Assembly: GCF_003073175.1 (NCBI RefSeq) | Contig: NZ_QBBX01000007.1 | Location: 113,658-177,657, forward strand | Origin: Peribacillus acanthi | GTDB lineage: Bacteria > Bacillota > Bacilli > Bacillales > DSM-1321 | DNA: 64,000 nt | Reading direction: 5' to 3' | Shown: in pieces, positions 6,828 through 16,439 of the stretch | Layout of the letters: every line of letters starts with the position of its first letter | Position numbering within the stretch: the stretch's first letter is position 1 | Translations under genes and position numbers: made by a program | The notes under the pieces: model-generated | The model's database searches: none | The model's input: the letters and a program-made list of their open reading frames with translations, nothing else | What the model was told of the DNA's origin: nothing

Positions 6828-9800
6828 ATGAACCCATTTGGAATTATAAAAACGAAATTAATCCCTCCTGGCATCAAGGATTCCATGCTCCGAAGGGCCA
6901 AACTGTTCCAGAAATTTAGGAAGATCGAGGAGTACCCAGTAACGTTAATTTATTCAGGAGCAGGCTACGGGAAGAGTACAGCATTATCCCTTTATATACA
7001 TGATGTAAAGAGCGAAGCATGTTGGTACAGCATATCTTCAAGGGATGATGATTTTTTACCTTTTTTTATGTATGTGGTCCACAGTATTCAATCCAAACAC
7101 CCTAAGTTTGGGCATGATTTGCTGGACGAGATTGCAAAAGGAAGTCAATTTTTCCGTGAAGAAGAAGTACGAATGCTAGGGACGCTTTTTATTAATGAAA
7201 TGCTTACCATGGAAGAAGAAGTAACTTTAGTGTTGGATGATTTCCATCATGTTGAAAAATCCATTGTCATAGAGGAATTTATGGAGAACATCTTGGAACA
7301 TTGTCCGCCAAACTTTCATCTCGTGATATCCAGTAGAAGTAGGCCAAGGTGGCGAGGGTTGACACGTTTAAAGGTAAGAGGGCAATTATTAGAGGTTAAC
7401 CAATTCGATTTAACCTTATTGAAGGATGAAGTAGAGCTTTTGTTATTGGATACATACGGAGTTTCGTTATCGGAAGAAGAAGTCGAAGCTGTTTGCAAAT
7501 TAACTGAAGGTTGGGTGATTGCCCTCGGATTTATTGGTCAGCAGCTCCAAATCGAGAAAAATGTATCAAAACTTATTCAGAACCGGACCCGATCTCTTGA
7601 AGATTTATTTCAATATATTGCTCTAGAAGTATTGTTGAAGCAATCTCCGATGGTGCAGACATTTTTAGAGCAAACTAGTATTTTAGAGGAGATTTCGATA
7701 GATTCATGTAGCTATATTTTAGATTTAGATGGAGCAGCTTCTGTTTTGGAAGGGCTTTCCGACAAGAATATATTTATTCAGTCTATTGGCGAAGGACTTT
7801 ATCGATATCATGCATTATTTAAGGAATTACTGGAGAAACGATTTTTAGAAAATCAGCCTTATGAATATCGCCAGCTAAATGATCGTGCGGCAAGATATTT
7901 TGAAAGAAAGGGAATGACCGAGGCTAGCTTATACCATCTTGAAAAAAGCGGACGTTGGACGGCTGTAGCTGAAATCCTACAAGATTATGGATTTCAATTG
8001 TTAAAGGAAGGTAAGCTTCAAACCTTAAATGATCGGATTAAGGCGATAGAGCATTCAGCAAAGGATACATTTTACTTGCTCTGGTTTTTCGAAGCTGAAG
8101 TAGAGAGGTTACAATCGAAATTCGACCAGGCTGAACTTTGCTATGAATTGGCTATCCACCATAGTCAGAAAAGAGGGGATTTGAGGACTTCTAGCCTTGC
8201 ATATGAAGGAATGGCAAAGATTTTTCTTGATACAATCCAGCCTGGAAAGGCAGAGCGTTATCTCCAACTTGCGATTGAGAGTCGTGAAAGAAATGATGAT
8301 TTCTCTAACGATGATAAAGTAAGTTTGTATCACCTCATGGCCGAAAATTTAATCAATAGTGGTAAAGTAAGTAAAGCAGAAAAATGGTTAGAACGAGGAA
8401 GAAACCTTGAATTAATCTTGGATGACGGAAACTTATTGGCTAGGCTTAACTTGCGTACAGGCAGATTAAAGCAAGCGAAGTCCATTTTGCTTGATCGGAA
8501 AAAAGAGAATCCATTTTTAGAAGATAATCATATCCCACAGTATCATCGAGAAACCGATTTGTTACTCTCCCTAATTTCTGCCTTTATGGGTGAAGGAGAA
8601 GAAAGTAAAAAATATGCGCAGGAAGCTATACAACAAGGGATACAACTGAAATCTCCTTATATTGAAGCTTGTGGATGGATTCGTATGGGACACGCTGTTC
8701 AAATGGTGACTTCCTATAAATCTCAGCTTGCAATCCAATGCTATGAAACTTCTTTGCAAATTATGGATGATTTACGCAATTCCAGAGGGAAAGCGGAACC
8801 CTATATGGGGTTATGTATCTACTATGCTGGTAATGAAGATTTTGAAAAAGCATGGGAATACGGAAATCTTGCCTTACATGAAACAGAGCGAGTACATGAT
8901 ATGTGGTTATCTGCCTATATTAAGCTTGGAATTTCGATTGCTGCTATCCATTGCAATCGTTTGGAAGAAGCAAAGGGCTACTTAGAAGAGACAGAAAATC
9001 TATTTTCGGAATGTGAAGATTCTTATGGACTTACGGTTACAAGTCTATGGAAAACATACAGTTCGTATATTGAAATGGATTGGGAAACTTTTGAAAAAGA
9101 ATGTTTAAAACTTCTGCAACGCGTTCAATTTGGACAATTTGATTTTATTTTTAAATCAAGAACAATTTTTGGACCTGTCGATATACAGCAAATGATTCCT
9201 TTACTTTTAGAAGCGCAAAAGAGACATATTCAAGATCCATATATTTCAAGATTGCTTATAGACCTAGGCCAATCCGATGTGGAACTTCATCCTGGTTTTA
9301 CACTAAGAATACAAACACTAGGTGCTTTTAAGGTGTTTTTAGGTAATAGGGAAGTGAAAGAAAAAGATTGGCAGCGAGGAAAGGCAAGAGAGCTTTTTGA
9401 GTTATTCATCACTTATAAAAAAGAATTTTTCCAAAAACAACAAATCCTAGATTTACTTTGGGCGAATCAAGAAGAAAAATCGGCAGACCGTGACTTCAAG
9501 GTAGCATTGAATGCTTTGAACAATGCACTGGAACCTAATAGAAAGGCTAGGTCACAACCATTCTTTATCAAACGTACCGGCAATGGATATGGCTTAAATC
9601 CAAACGCTGGCTATATTTTAGATACGAAAAATTTTGAGGAATGGGTTTTGGCTGGTCTAGAAGAAAAAAAACCATCACATTCAAAGGCCTATTTAGAAAA
9701 AGGACTGCGCCTTTATGAAGGTGACTATTTACCAGAAAGAAGATTTGAAGATTGGTGCATAAATGAAAGAGAGAGATTACTAGTCATCTTTTTACGTGGA

Positions 9801-10079
9801 GCAGAAAAAATGGCTCAAGCCTCTATCGCTACAAAGGATATGAACAGTGCCATATATTGGTGTGAAAAAATACTAGAAAAAGACCGAACATGGGAAGAAG
9901 CATACAGACTTCTCATGTACAGCTATTATTTAAAGAACAATCGTCCCCAAAGCTTGAAATGGTACCAAAAATGCTGTGAAACTTTGCAGGAAGAAATGGG
10001 AGTAGAACCTTTAGAAGCTACGAAAGAAATGTACAAAATGATTATGGAAGCAGTTGAAATAGGAGCATTTAGGCAATAA
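6828..10079 (+). CDS. Large STAND-type transcriptional regulator with C-terminal BTAD (SARP-like)
   Basis: A 1083-residue protein. Residues 1-330 resemble the MalT/STAND NTPase: KTKLIPP start, P-loop GAGYGKST (44-51), Walker B VTLVLDDFHH, and SSRSRPRW sensor. About 360-800 is made of TPR-like helical repeats (for example AYEGMAKIFLDTIQPGKAERYLQLA). From about 825 (LRIQTLGAFKVFLG) comes an OmpR-like winged helix, then a bacterial transcriptional activation domain to about 1070 (EGDYLPERRFEDWC, ending EEMGVEPLEATKEMY). Known: such proteins oligomerise on an inducer plus ATP to activate transcription. AGGAGGTG precedes the ATG. It lies just upstream of the S-layer/peptide-transport genes, which are likely targets; the inducer is unknown. 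Confidence 0.85.
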   Translation: MNPFGIIKTKLIPPGIKDSMLRRAKLFQKFRKIEEYPVTLIYSGAGYGKSTALSLYIHDVKSEACWYSISSRDDDFLPFFMYVVHSIQSKHPKFGHDLLDEIAKGSQFFREEEVRMLGTLFINEMLTMEEEVTLVLDDFHHVEKSIVIEEFMENILEHCPPNFHLVISSRSRPRWRGLTRLKVRGQLLEVNQFDLTLLKDEVELLLLDTYGVSLSEEEVEAVCKLTEGWVIALGFIGQQLQIEKNVSKLIQNRTRSLEDLFQYIALEVLLKQSPMVQTFLEQTSILEEISIDSCSYILDLDGAASVLEGLSDKNIFIQSIGEGLYRYHALFKELLEKRFLENQPYEYRQLNDRAARYFERKGMTEASLYHLEKSGRWTAVAEILQDYGFQLLKEGKLQTLNDRIKAIEHSAKDTFYLLWFFEAEVERLQSKFDQAELCYELAIHHSQKRGDLRTSSLAYEGMAKIFLDTIQPGKAERYLQLAIESRERNDDFSNDDKVSLYHLMAENLINSGKVSKAEKWLERGRNLELILDDGNLLARLNLRTGRLKQAKSILLDRKKENPFLEDNHIPQYHRETDLLLSLISAFMGEGEESKKYAQEAIQQGIQLKSPYIEACGWIRMGHAVQMVTSYKSQLAIQCYETSLQIMDDLRNSRGKAEPYMGLCIYYAGNEDFEKAWEYGNLALHETERVHDMWLSAYIKLGISIAAIHCNRLEEAKGYLEETENLFSECEDSYGLTVTSLWKTYSSYIEMDWETFEKECLKLLQRVQFGQFDFIFKSRTIFGPVDIQQMIPLLLEAQKRHIQDPYISRLLIDLGQSDVELHPGFTLRIQTLGAFKVFLGNREVKEKDWQRGKARELFELFITYKKEFFQKQQILDLLWANQEEKSADRDFKVALNALNNALEPNRKARSQPFFIKRTGNGYGLNPNAGYILDTKNFEEWVLAGLEEKKPSHSKAYLEKGLRLYEGDYLPERRFEDWCINERERLLVIFLRGAEKMAQASIATKDMNSAIYWCEKILEKDRTWEEAYRLLMYSYYLKNNRPQSLKWYQKCCETLQEEMGVEPLEATKEMYKMIMEAVEIGAFRQ

Positions 10080-10080
10080 G

Positions 10081-10135
10081 AAAAGTGGTGCAAAAATCGT
10101 CATATCATGACAATTTTTACACCACTTTTTTATTT
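10081..10135 (+). terminator. Terminator of the STAND regulator gene
   Basis: AAAAGTGGTG pairs with CACCACTTTT; inner AAAAATCGTCAT and ATGACAATTTTT extend the stem. A T-run follows. Confidence 0.9.
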
Positions 10136-10264
10136 TTAAATTTTTTCTAGGAAAAAAGGATTGTGTGGAAATTTGTCGATTTTGGATATAAATTACTAGG
10201 TTTAGACTCGAAATCCATGGAGAAATAGTAAATTTCTAACAAAATATTTGCGCTAATTTGAAAA

Positions 10265-10487
10265 TTGAATCTTTTTTTAACAATTTGTTACTATTTCGCA
10301 AGAATTGAGAGAAGGTGAAAAAACATAGAAATTAGAATATGTAATTTAAACATTTCGAAAGTTTTATCTTTTCTAAAATTTTCGAATGAAAGTGAATTTT
10401 TAGGGGGGCAGAGCAGATACATACAAAAAAATTTTAATCCACATCAGTCTTTAAAAATGAAGTTAATCAAGAGAGGGGAAACAAAAA
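10265..10487 (+). promoter_or_regulatory. Promoter and long leader of the S-layer/peptide-transport operon
   Basis: The 408 bases between the regulator and the SLH gene hold no ORF. A possible SigA promoter is TTGAAT (10265-10270), 18-base spacer, TACTAT (10289-10294). The transcript would have a leader near 190 bases, including a stem formed by about 10353-10366 and 10374-10387 (TTTCGAAAGTTTTA against TAAAATTTTCGAAT, two mismatches). Long structured leaders often stabilise S-layer messages. No riboswitch class was recognised. Confidence 0.45.
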
Positions 10488-11738
10488 ATGAAATTTCGTA
10501 AGTTTCTTGTAGCAGGAGCTTTATCTTGCTCTCTAGCCTTTGGTGCCGTTAGTGCTACCCCTGCGTTTGCAGTAGAGTTTATGGACACCACTGGTTTATC
10601 TAGTGAGTCAGCCATCAATAAGCTGGTTGCATTAGGTGTAATGAAAAACCCTGGAGATATGTTTGATCCAGAAGGTGAATTAACTAGAGCTGAATTTACT
10701 TACATGGTAAATCAGGTCATGGCGCTAAACACCGGGAATAAAAAAATTGTATTTAAGGACTTGTCTCAAAAGAATGCTGCATACACTAACGCCCTGAAAA
10801 TGGTGAACCATGGTTATCTAACTCTAGATAAAGGTTCTGTGAAATTATCTAAAGGTGTAACGAATGCAGAAATGGGTAAGTTCTTAGCACAAGGATTAGG
10901 TCTTAAGAAATCATGGACAAACCGTCCAATTGACTACTTATTCTATCTAGTGAGAAAAGACGTGCTAGACATTGATACAGACCTAGATGCAGTAGTTACT
11001 AGAGAGCAAGCTGCAATCGCTTTCGACAAGTATATAACTGCAAAAGGTATTTACAGAACAGATAGTGGGATTGTAGTTGCTGTATCAAAAACAGGATTTA
11101 CAATCAACAATGGTTCTGAATATAAAACTTACAGATATGCTCCAAATGTTTCTGTACTAATTAGTGGGCAAAGTGCTACTACTGAAGATGTTCAGATTGG
11201 TAGCCCGACTACAGTAATACTTAATAAAAAGGGTACTGTTGCTTATTATGGTGGAGAATTGCTTGATGCAGAGGAAAACACAATCAAGTTAAGTAACGCT
11301 AAGTGGACAATAGGAACTTTAGTTAAGGAAGTAAACTTAGAAGCTTATGTTCATGCTCTTCCAAACAAGCCGAAAGAAGAGTTCACGATTAAATTATTAG
11401 ATACGCTTGGAAAAGCTGGAGCACAATTCTCTGGCCAAGTGTTTTTCACTAATAATGATGAAGTGACAGCACTATATCCTTATATCTCTAAGGTTGAAAA
11501 TAAGTCTGTAAAATTAAGTGCAACTGGAACGTCAGTAACAGTAGCTCTATCCGCTACATTAAGCGAAACGTTTACTGTAAGTGAAACAGTAGCTATTACT
11601 ATTGATGGAAAAGTAGCAACGGTTCAAGAATTCAATGCATTAAAACCAGGAGAAGCAGTTACGGCTACAATCGAAGCTGATGCAAATGGAAACGTTACAG
11701 CTATTAAATACACAACTCCAGCACCTGCTACTAAATAA
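10488..11738 (+). CDS. Exported S-layer homology (SLH) domain protein
   Basis: A 416-residue secreted protein. A Sec signal peptide ends near ATPAFAVEF (about residue 30). Two to three SLH-type repeats span about 30-190: AINKLVALGVMKNPGDMFDPEGELTRAEFTYMV..., a weaker middle repeat, and YLVRKDVLD...AVVTREQAAIAFDKYI. SLH repeats bind pyruvylated secondary wall polymer. The remainder is beta-rich with lysine/threonine-rich segments and no sorting signal. GAGAGGGG precedes the ATG. The gene lies 16 bases upstream of a peptide-binding protein, an unusual arrangement suggesting that the two work together at the wall. Confidence 0.85.
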   Translation: MKFRKFLVAGALSCSLAFGAVSATPAFAVEFMDTTGLSSESAINKLVALGVMKNPGDMFDPEGELTRAEFTYMVNQVMALNTGNKKIVFKDLSQKNAAYTNALKMVNHGYLTLDKGSVKLSKGVTNAEMGKFLAQGLGLKKSWTNRPIDYLFYLVRKDVLDIDTDLDAVVTREQAAIAFDKYITAKGIYRTDSGIVVAVSKTGFTINNGSEYKTYRYAPNVSVLISGQSATTEDVQIGSPTTVILNKKGTVAYYGGELLDAEENTIKLSNAKWTIGTLVKEVNLEAYVHALPNKPKEEFTIKLLDTLGKAGAQFSGQVFFTNNDEVTALYPYISKVENKSVKLSATGTSVTVALSATLSETFTVSETVAITIDGKVATVQEFNALKPGEAVTATIEADANGNVTAIKYTTPAPATK

Positions 11739-11754
11739 TTAAGGGGGAATAAAA

Positions 11755-13362
11755 TTGTTTAAGAAGATTAAAGTTTTTCTCATAACTGCGATTGCTTTTG
11801 CACTAATGTTTTCTAGCTTTGGATCGCCAGCGGAAGCAGCATACCGTAAAGGATTCGATGCAAAAAAAGTTGGAGGTAAAATGGTATTCAGTAGTTTCGC
11901 GGACGCTACTCGTTTAACTCCAGGTACTACAAGTGATGCGGTATCTAACCGTATTCAAGGTTTCTTGTTTGATGGTCTAGTATCAACTGACAAACAAAAC
12001 AAGATTATTCCAAGTCTTGCAACAAGCTGGAAAATTGAGAACAACACAAAAAGATACATTTTCAATCTTCGTAAAGATGTAAAGTTCCATGATGGCAAGC
12101 CTTTAACAGCTCATGACGTCGTGTTTACGTTCAAAATGTTAACAGATCCAAAATCTATCAACCCATACAAGGGTACTTATTCAATGATTAACACAGTAAC
12201 AGCAAAAGATAACTATACTGTAGTGTTTGATTTAAAAGATCCTTCACCACTATTCTTATATGCTGCTGGACCTGCAATCTTACCAAAGCACAAATTCCCT
12301 GGCGGAGTGAAAGATTTCAATGATTCTAAATTCCACCGTAATCCTGTAGGTTCTGGACCATTCATTTTCAAAGAGTGGAAAACAGCTCAACGTATCGTAG
12401 TAAAAGCTAACACAAAATACTGGGATGGTCGCCCATACTTAGATGAAATTACAATGAAAATCTTACCTGATGCAAACGTAGAGGTTGTAAACCTATTAAA
12501 AGGTCAAGTTGACTTCGTTGAGTCTGTTGAGCCTAAAATGGTTGCTCAAGTAACGAAAAACAAAGATGCAAAAGTTACAAAGTACGACACTGGTCGTTAC
12601 GATTTCATCGGATTAAACACTGAAGATCCTAAGTTCTCTGATAAGAGAGTTCGCCAAGCGCTTCAATACGGTCTGAACCGTCAAGCGATTGTTGACCGTA
12701 TCATGTTAAAAAATGGTAAAGTAGCTAGTGGTCCGATTCATCCATTAGAGTCACCATATAACCATGCAGTTAAGCCTTACGCTTACGATGTGAAAAAAGC
12801 AAATGCTTTATTAGATGATGCTGGCTGGAAAATGGGCAAGAGTGGATACCGTGAAAAGAATGGTAAAGTATTAGAGTTTGAAATTTCTTACAACAATGGT
12901 AATAAAGTTCGTGAAGCAATCTCGAAAGTTGCTCAACAAGATTGGAAGAAAATTGGTGTGAAAGCTACACCTCGTTCTTGGGATTTCTCAATCATGCTAG
13001 AAAAGATTGATTCTGGTGAAATTGATGCTTACATCCTTGCTTGGACTTTAGGAACAAACCCAGATAAATACGGATTATGGCATTCAAGCCAAATCCCGGC
13101 TAACAACAACCAACGTATTAAAGATAAGCGTGTGGACCAAATTATGGAAGCATTCCGTAAAGAGCCTAATCAAGCAAAACGTGATGCTTTATACAAAGAG
13201 CTTCACAAAATCCTTAACGAAAATGCATACAGCTTATGGACTCACCATCCAAAAGGCTTTGCAGGTATGGATAAAGACTTAGCTGGAGTTGAGTTCTCAC
13301 TTTACAGCCGTTGGTTCAATGTAATTGACTGGTACTGGAAAGATGCTAAGAAAAGAAAATAA
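11755..13362 (+). CDS. Oligopeptide-type ABC substrate-binding protein, secreted, no lipobox
   Basis: A 535-residue SBP_bac_5 (OppA/DppA) protein that captures peptides or similar ligands. Family motifs: IQGFLFDGLVSTD, PSLATSWKI, LRKDVKFHDGKPLTAHDVVFTF (about 107-128) and NPVGSGPF. The start is TTG at 11755 behind AAGGGGGAAT. The N-terminus MFKKIKVFLITAIAFALMF...PAEAAYRKG looks like a signal-peptidase-I signal cleaved after AEA; no lipobox cysteine is present, unlike most Gram-positive homologues. Codon use is strongly biased to favoured codons, suggesting high expression. The permease and ATPase genes follow after a hairpin. Confidence 0.9.
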   Translation: MFKKIKVFLITAIAFALMFSSFGSPAEAAYRKGFDAKKVGGKMVFSSFADATRLTPGTTSDAVSNRIQGFLFDGLVSTDKQNKIIPSLATSWKIENNTKRYIFNLRKDVKFHDGKPLTAHDVVFTFKMLTDPKSINPYKGTYSMINTVTAKDNYTVVFDLKDPSPLFLYAAGPAILPKHKFPGGVKDFNDSKFHRNPVGSGPFIFKEWKTAQRIVVKANTKYWDGRPYLDEITMKILPDANVEVVNLLKGQVDFVESVEPKMVAQVTKNKDAKVTKYDTGRYDFIGLNTEDPKFSDKRVRQALQYGLNRQAIVDRIMLKNGKVASGPIHPLESPYNHAVKPYAYDVKKANALLDDAGWKMGKSGYREKNGKVLEFEISYNNGNKVREAISKVAQQDWKKIGVKATPRSWDFSIMLEKIDSGEIDAYILAWTLGTNPDKYGLWHSSQIPANNNQRIKDKRVDQIMEAFRKEPNQAKRDALYKELHKILNENAYSLWTHHPKGFAGMDKDLAGVEFSLYSRWFNVIDWYWKDAKKRK

Positions 13363-13440
13363 TAGTAATGAATGACCCTCAAATTCAGCGCCTAATAACT
13401 AACAAGAATATTACTTAAAAAATGACCTGACTTTGTAACT

Positions 13441-13478
13441 AGCCGTAGGGACCGTCTGGTCCCTACGGCTCTTTATTA
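13441..13478 (+). terminator. Strong hairpin between binding protein and permease genes
   Basis: Perfect 13-base arms AGCCGTAGGGACC and GGTCCCTACGGCT with loop GTCT, followed by CTTTATTAT. It can act as a partial terminator or 3' stabiliser, giving more binding protein than membrane subunits. Confidence 0.8.
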
Positions 13479-13522
13479 TAAAAAGAGAAAAAATATTTGT
13501 ATTTGAAAGCGGGGGAAAAACA

Positions 13523-14485
13523 ATGTGGAAATATATTATTCGACGAACAATTCAAGCCATTCCTCTATTAATAATCATCTCAATCATTTCATTTTTATTA
13601 ATTACAATAGCTCCAGGTGATCCGTTGGATATGTACCGAAGCAGTGAAGGTGCAGAAGCTGTAGATACTTCTGCTATTGAAGAAAAACTTGGTTTGGACA
13701 AACCTCTATATATACAATACTTTAATTGGTTAAAGTTACTTGTTCTTGATGGGAACTTAGGTTATTCATTTGAAGATGGTCGTCCAGTTATGGAAAAAAT
13801 CCTTGAGAGAGTTCCAGCCACAATGCTTTTGATGGGCGTAGCAATTGGTTTTTCTTTCTTAATTGCTATCCCAATTGGAGTATATTCAGCTGTTAAAAAA
13901 TATTCTTGGTTTGATAACTTTTTAACATCATTTACCTATATAGGAATTGCGGTTCCTTCCTTCTATTTAGCTCTAATGGCAATTCTAGTATTCTCATTAA
14001 AACTGGATTGGTTCCCTCCTAGTGACATGATGTCAAACTATGATGAATTTGAATTAATGGATCGTATTAAACATTTAGTATTACCAGCATCAGTACTTGC
14101 ATTTGGATTAATTGCTTCGAACTCACGTTTTATGCGTTCAAGCATGCTTGAAGTTATTAAACAGGACTATGTAAGAACAGCGAGAGCGAAGGGTGTTCCT
14201 GAAAATACAGTCATTTATAAACACGCACTTCGTAATGCATTATTACCTATTATTACTATCTTAGGATTATCATTACCTGGTTTATTTGCAGGAGCACTTT
14301 TCATCGAGCAAATCTTTGCATGGCCAGGAATGGGACGTCTAGCAATTAACGCAATTTTCGTTCGTGATTATCAAGTAATTATGGGAACTACAATGTTTGC
14401 CGGAGTGATGGTTGTACTTGGAAACCTAATTGCCGACATTCTTTATGCAATTGTTGATCCACGAATCCAATATGGTAAGAACTAG
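13523..14485 (+). CDS. Peptide ABC transporter permease, OppB type
   Basis: A 320-residue BPD permease of the OppB/DppB class with six predicted membrane helices. The N-terminus MWKYIIRRTIQAIPLLIIIS and the APGDP motif (residues 30-34) are typical, as are the large outer loop, the YVRTARAKGVPENTVIYKHALRNAL EAA loop near 215-240, and the end YAIVDPRIQYGKN. A GCGGGGG ribosome site precedes the ATG. First of four tightly spaced genes. Confidence 0.93.
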   Translation: MWKYIIRRTIQAIPLLIIISIISFLLITIAPGDPLDMYRSSEGAEAVDTSAIEEKLGLDKPLYIQYFNWLKLLVLDGNLGYSFEDGRPVMEKILERVPATMLLMGVAIGFSFLIAIPIGVYSAVKKYSWFDNFLTSFTYIGIAVPSFYLALMAILVFSLKLDWFPPSDMMSNYDEFELMDRIKHLVLPASVLAFGLIASNSRFMRSSMLEVIKQDYVRTARAKGVPENTVIYKHALRNALLPIITILGLSLPGLFAGALFIEQIFAWPGMGRLAINAIFVRDYQVIMGTTMFAGVMVVLGNLIADILYAIVDPRIQYGKN

Positions 14486-14499
14486 AGAGGTGAATGAGA

Positions 14500-15417
14500 A
14501 TGAGTCTTCCAAATACGGTAACTAACCAAGAAAATGCCATTAGCACTCAATGGCAGGAACAAGGAAAAATTGAAACAAGATCGGCTGCTGTCTGGAAAAG
14601 GTTCAGAAAGAATAAGTTAGCGGTAGCTGGACTTATAACCTTTTCAATGTTAATTTTATTAGCTATTTTTGCTCCTTTAATAACGCCACATGATCCGTTT
14701 GAATTTGTTCTTGAGGATTCAAACTTACCACCAAGTCTGGAACATCCCTTTGGAACAGATAGTTTAGGTGGGGACGTATTCAGTCGTGTAATACAAGGTA
14801 CTAGGGTATCCTTAACAGTTGCATTAGCAGCCATGGTCTTTACATTATTAATAGGTATAACTTACGGAGCAGTTGCAGGGTATTTTGGAGGAATTGTTGA
14901 TAACATTATGATGCGTATCGTAGATGCTATACAATCCATTCCATCCTTATTCTTGCTACTAATTATTGCATCTCTAGTTATCCCATCTGTTTGGACAACT
15001 GTATTTGTTTTAAGTATTGTCGGTTGGACCGGGATGTCGCGTATCGTTCGTGGTGAGATTTTAACATTAAAACAGCGGGACTTCGTTGAAGCAGCACGTG
15101 CAACTGGTGAATATAAACCGAGTATTATTTTCTATCATATTTTACCAAATGCTATCGCTCCCATTACCGTTATCGCAACTTTAGATATCGCTGGTAACAT
15201 TCTAGCTGAAGCTGGATTAAGCTTCCTAGGTTTGGGTATTCAAGCTCCAACGCCAAGCTGGGGGAATATGCTAACTCAAGCTCAAGAGTTACCTACACTG
15301 ATGATGTACCCATGGGTTGCTATTTTCCCAGGTCTATTTATCTTAATTGCTGTATTATCAGTTAACTTTATCGGTGATGGTTTACGTGATGCGTTAGATC
15401 CACGTAATAAAAACTAG
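14500..15417 (+). CDS. Peptide ABC transporter permease, OppC type
   Basis: A 305-residue permease of the OppC/DppC class. It has the charged N-terminal KRFRKNKLAVAGLITF lead-in to helix 1, the HPFGTDSLGGDVFSRVIQGTR signature before helix 2, the EAARATGEYKPSIIFYHILPN EAA loop, and the DGLRDALDPR end. The ATG at 14500 is chosen over 14494 because GAGAGG is then 9 rather than 3 bases away. Confidence 0.93.
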   Translation: MSLPNTVTNQENAISTQWQEQGKIETRSAAVWKRFRKNKLAVAGLITFSMLILLAIFAPLITPHDPFEFVLEDSNLPPSLEHPFGTDSLGGDVFSRVIQGTRVSLTVALAAMVFTLLIGITYGAVAGYFGGIVDNIMMRIVDAIQSIPSLFLLLIIASLVIPSVWTTVFVLSIVGWTGMSRIVRGEILTLKQRDFVEAARATGEYKPSIIFYHILPNAIAPITVIATLDIAGNILAEAGLSFLGLGIQAPTPSWGNMLTQAQELPTLMMYPWVAIFPGLFILIAVLSVNFIGDGLRDALDPRNKN

Positions 15418-15432
15418 GGAGGAGGACGACCC

Positions 15433-16434
15433 ATGAGCCAAACATTAACGGAGAAAAAAACATTATTACATGTAAAGAATTTAAAAACTCATTACTTCAC
15501 AGAAGAAGGCGTTGTGCCTGCAGTAGATGGAGTAGATTTTAAAATAAAAAAAGGTGAAACGTTAGCGATTGTTGGGGAATCTGGTAGTGGTAAAAGCCAA
15601 ACCTCCTTATCAATCATGAGATTGATTCCTTCACCTCCAGGAAAAATTGTGGATGGTGAAATCAATTATGATGGTGAAAACCTTTTAGAGAAGTCGGATA
15701 ACGAAATGCGAAAAATTCGCGGAAATAAAATCTCGATGATTTTCCAAGAGCCTATGACATCACTTAATCCCGTGTTTCGTGTTGGTGATCAAATCTCTGA
15801 ATCATTAATTCTTCATCAAGGATTAAATGCGAAAGAAGCTTTAGAACAATCTATAAAACTTTTAAAACTAGTAGGGATTCCAGAAGCTGAACGTCGAGTT
15901 CACGCCTTTCCTCATGAGTTGAGTGGTGGTATGAGACAGCGTGTGATGATCGCCATCGCACTTGCGTGTAACCCAGAATTGCTGATTGCAGACGAACCTA
16001 CTACTGCGTTGGACGTTACAATCCAGAATCAAATCCTAGAGTTAATGAAGGATTTAAAGACTAAACTTGATACTTCTATTATGCTCATTACCCACGACTT
16101 AGGAGTCGTAGCAGAAATGGCTGATCGAGTGGTAGTCATGTATTCCGGTCAAATTGTTGAGCAGGCAGATGTATATACGATATTTGAGAATCCTAGACAT
16201 CCTTATACTGAGGGATTATTAAAATCAATGCCAACACCTGAGAAGAAACAAGGCAAGTTATATGCCATTGAGGGTGTTGTTCCAAATCCATTACATTTAC
16301 CACTAGGCTGTCGATTCGCGCCACGTTGTGAATATGCAACAGAACTTTGTCATAGAGAAATGCCTGAGACTATCAAAATCTCAGATGAAGAAGAAGTACG
16401 CTGCTGGAAATATACTAATCGTTGGGAGGCATAA
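15433..16434 (+). CDS. Peptide ABC transporter ATPase, OppD type
   Basis: A 333-residue ATPase: Walker [20 protein letters not shown]-loop, signature LSGGMRQR, Walker [12 protein letters not shown], switch histidine in LITHDLG. The C-terminal [15 protein letters not shown] region holds the cysteines that bind an iron-sulfur cluster in OppD/DppD-class ATPases. GGGAGGAGG precedes the ATG. Confidence 0.95.
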   Translation: MSQTLTEKKTLLHVKNLKTHYFTEEGVVPAVDGVDFKIKKGETLAIVGESGSGKSQTSLSIMRLIPSPPGKIVDGEINYDGENLLEKSDNEMRKIRGNKISMIFQEPMTSLNPVFRVGDQISESLILHQGLNAKEALEQSIKLLKLVGIPEAERRVHAFPHELSGGMRQRVMIAIALACNPELLIADEPTTALDVTIQNQILELMKDLKTKLDTSIMLITHDLGVVAEMADRVVVMYSGQIVEQADVYTIFENPRHPYTEGLLKSMPTPEKKQGKLYAIEGVVPNPLHLPLGCRFAPRCEYATELCHREMPETIKISDEEEVRCWKYTNRWEA

Positions 16435-16439
16435 GAGAT

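Noticed and set aside
10300..10400. CodY-box-like AATTTTCGAATGAAA in the SLH leader
   Set aside because: Only the first half matches AATTTTCWGAAAATT; expected by chance in AT-rich DNA.
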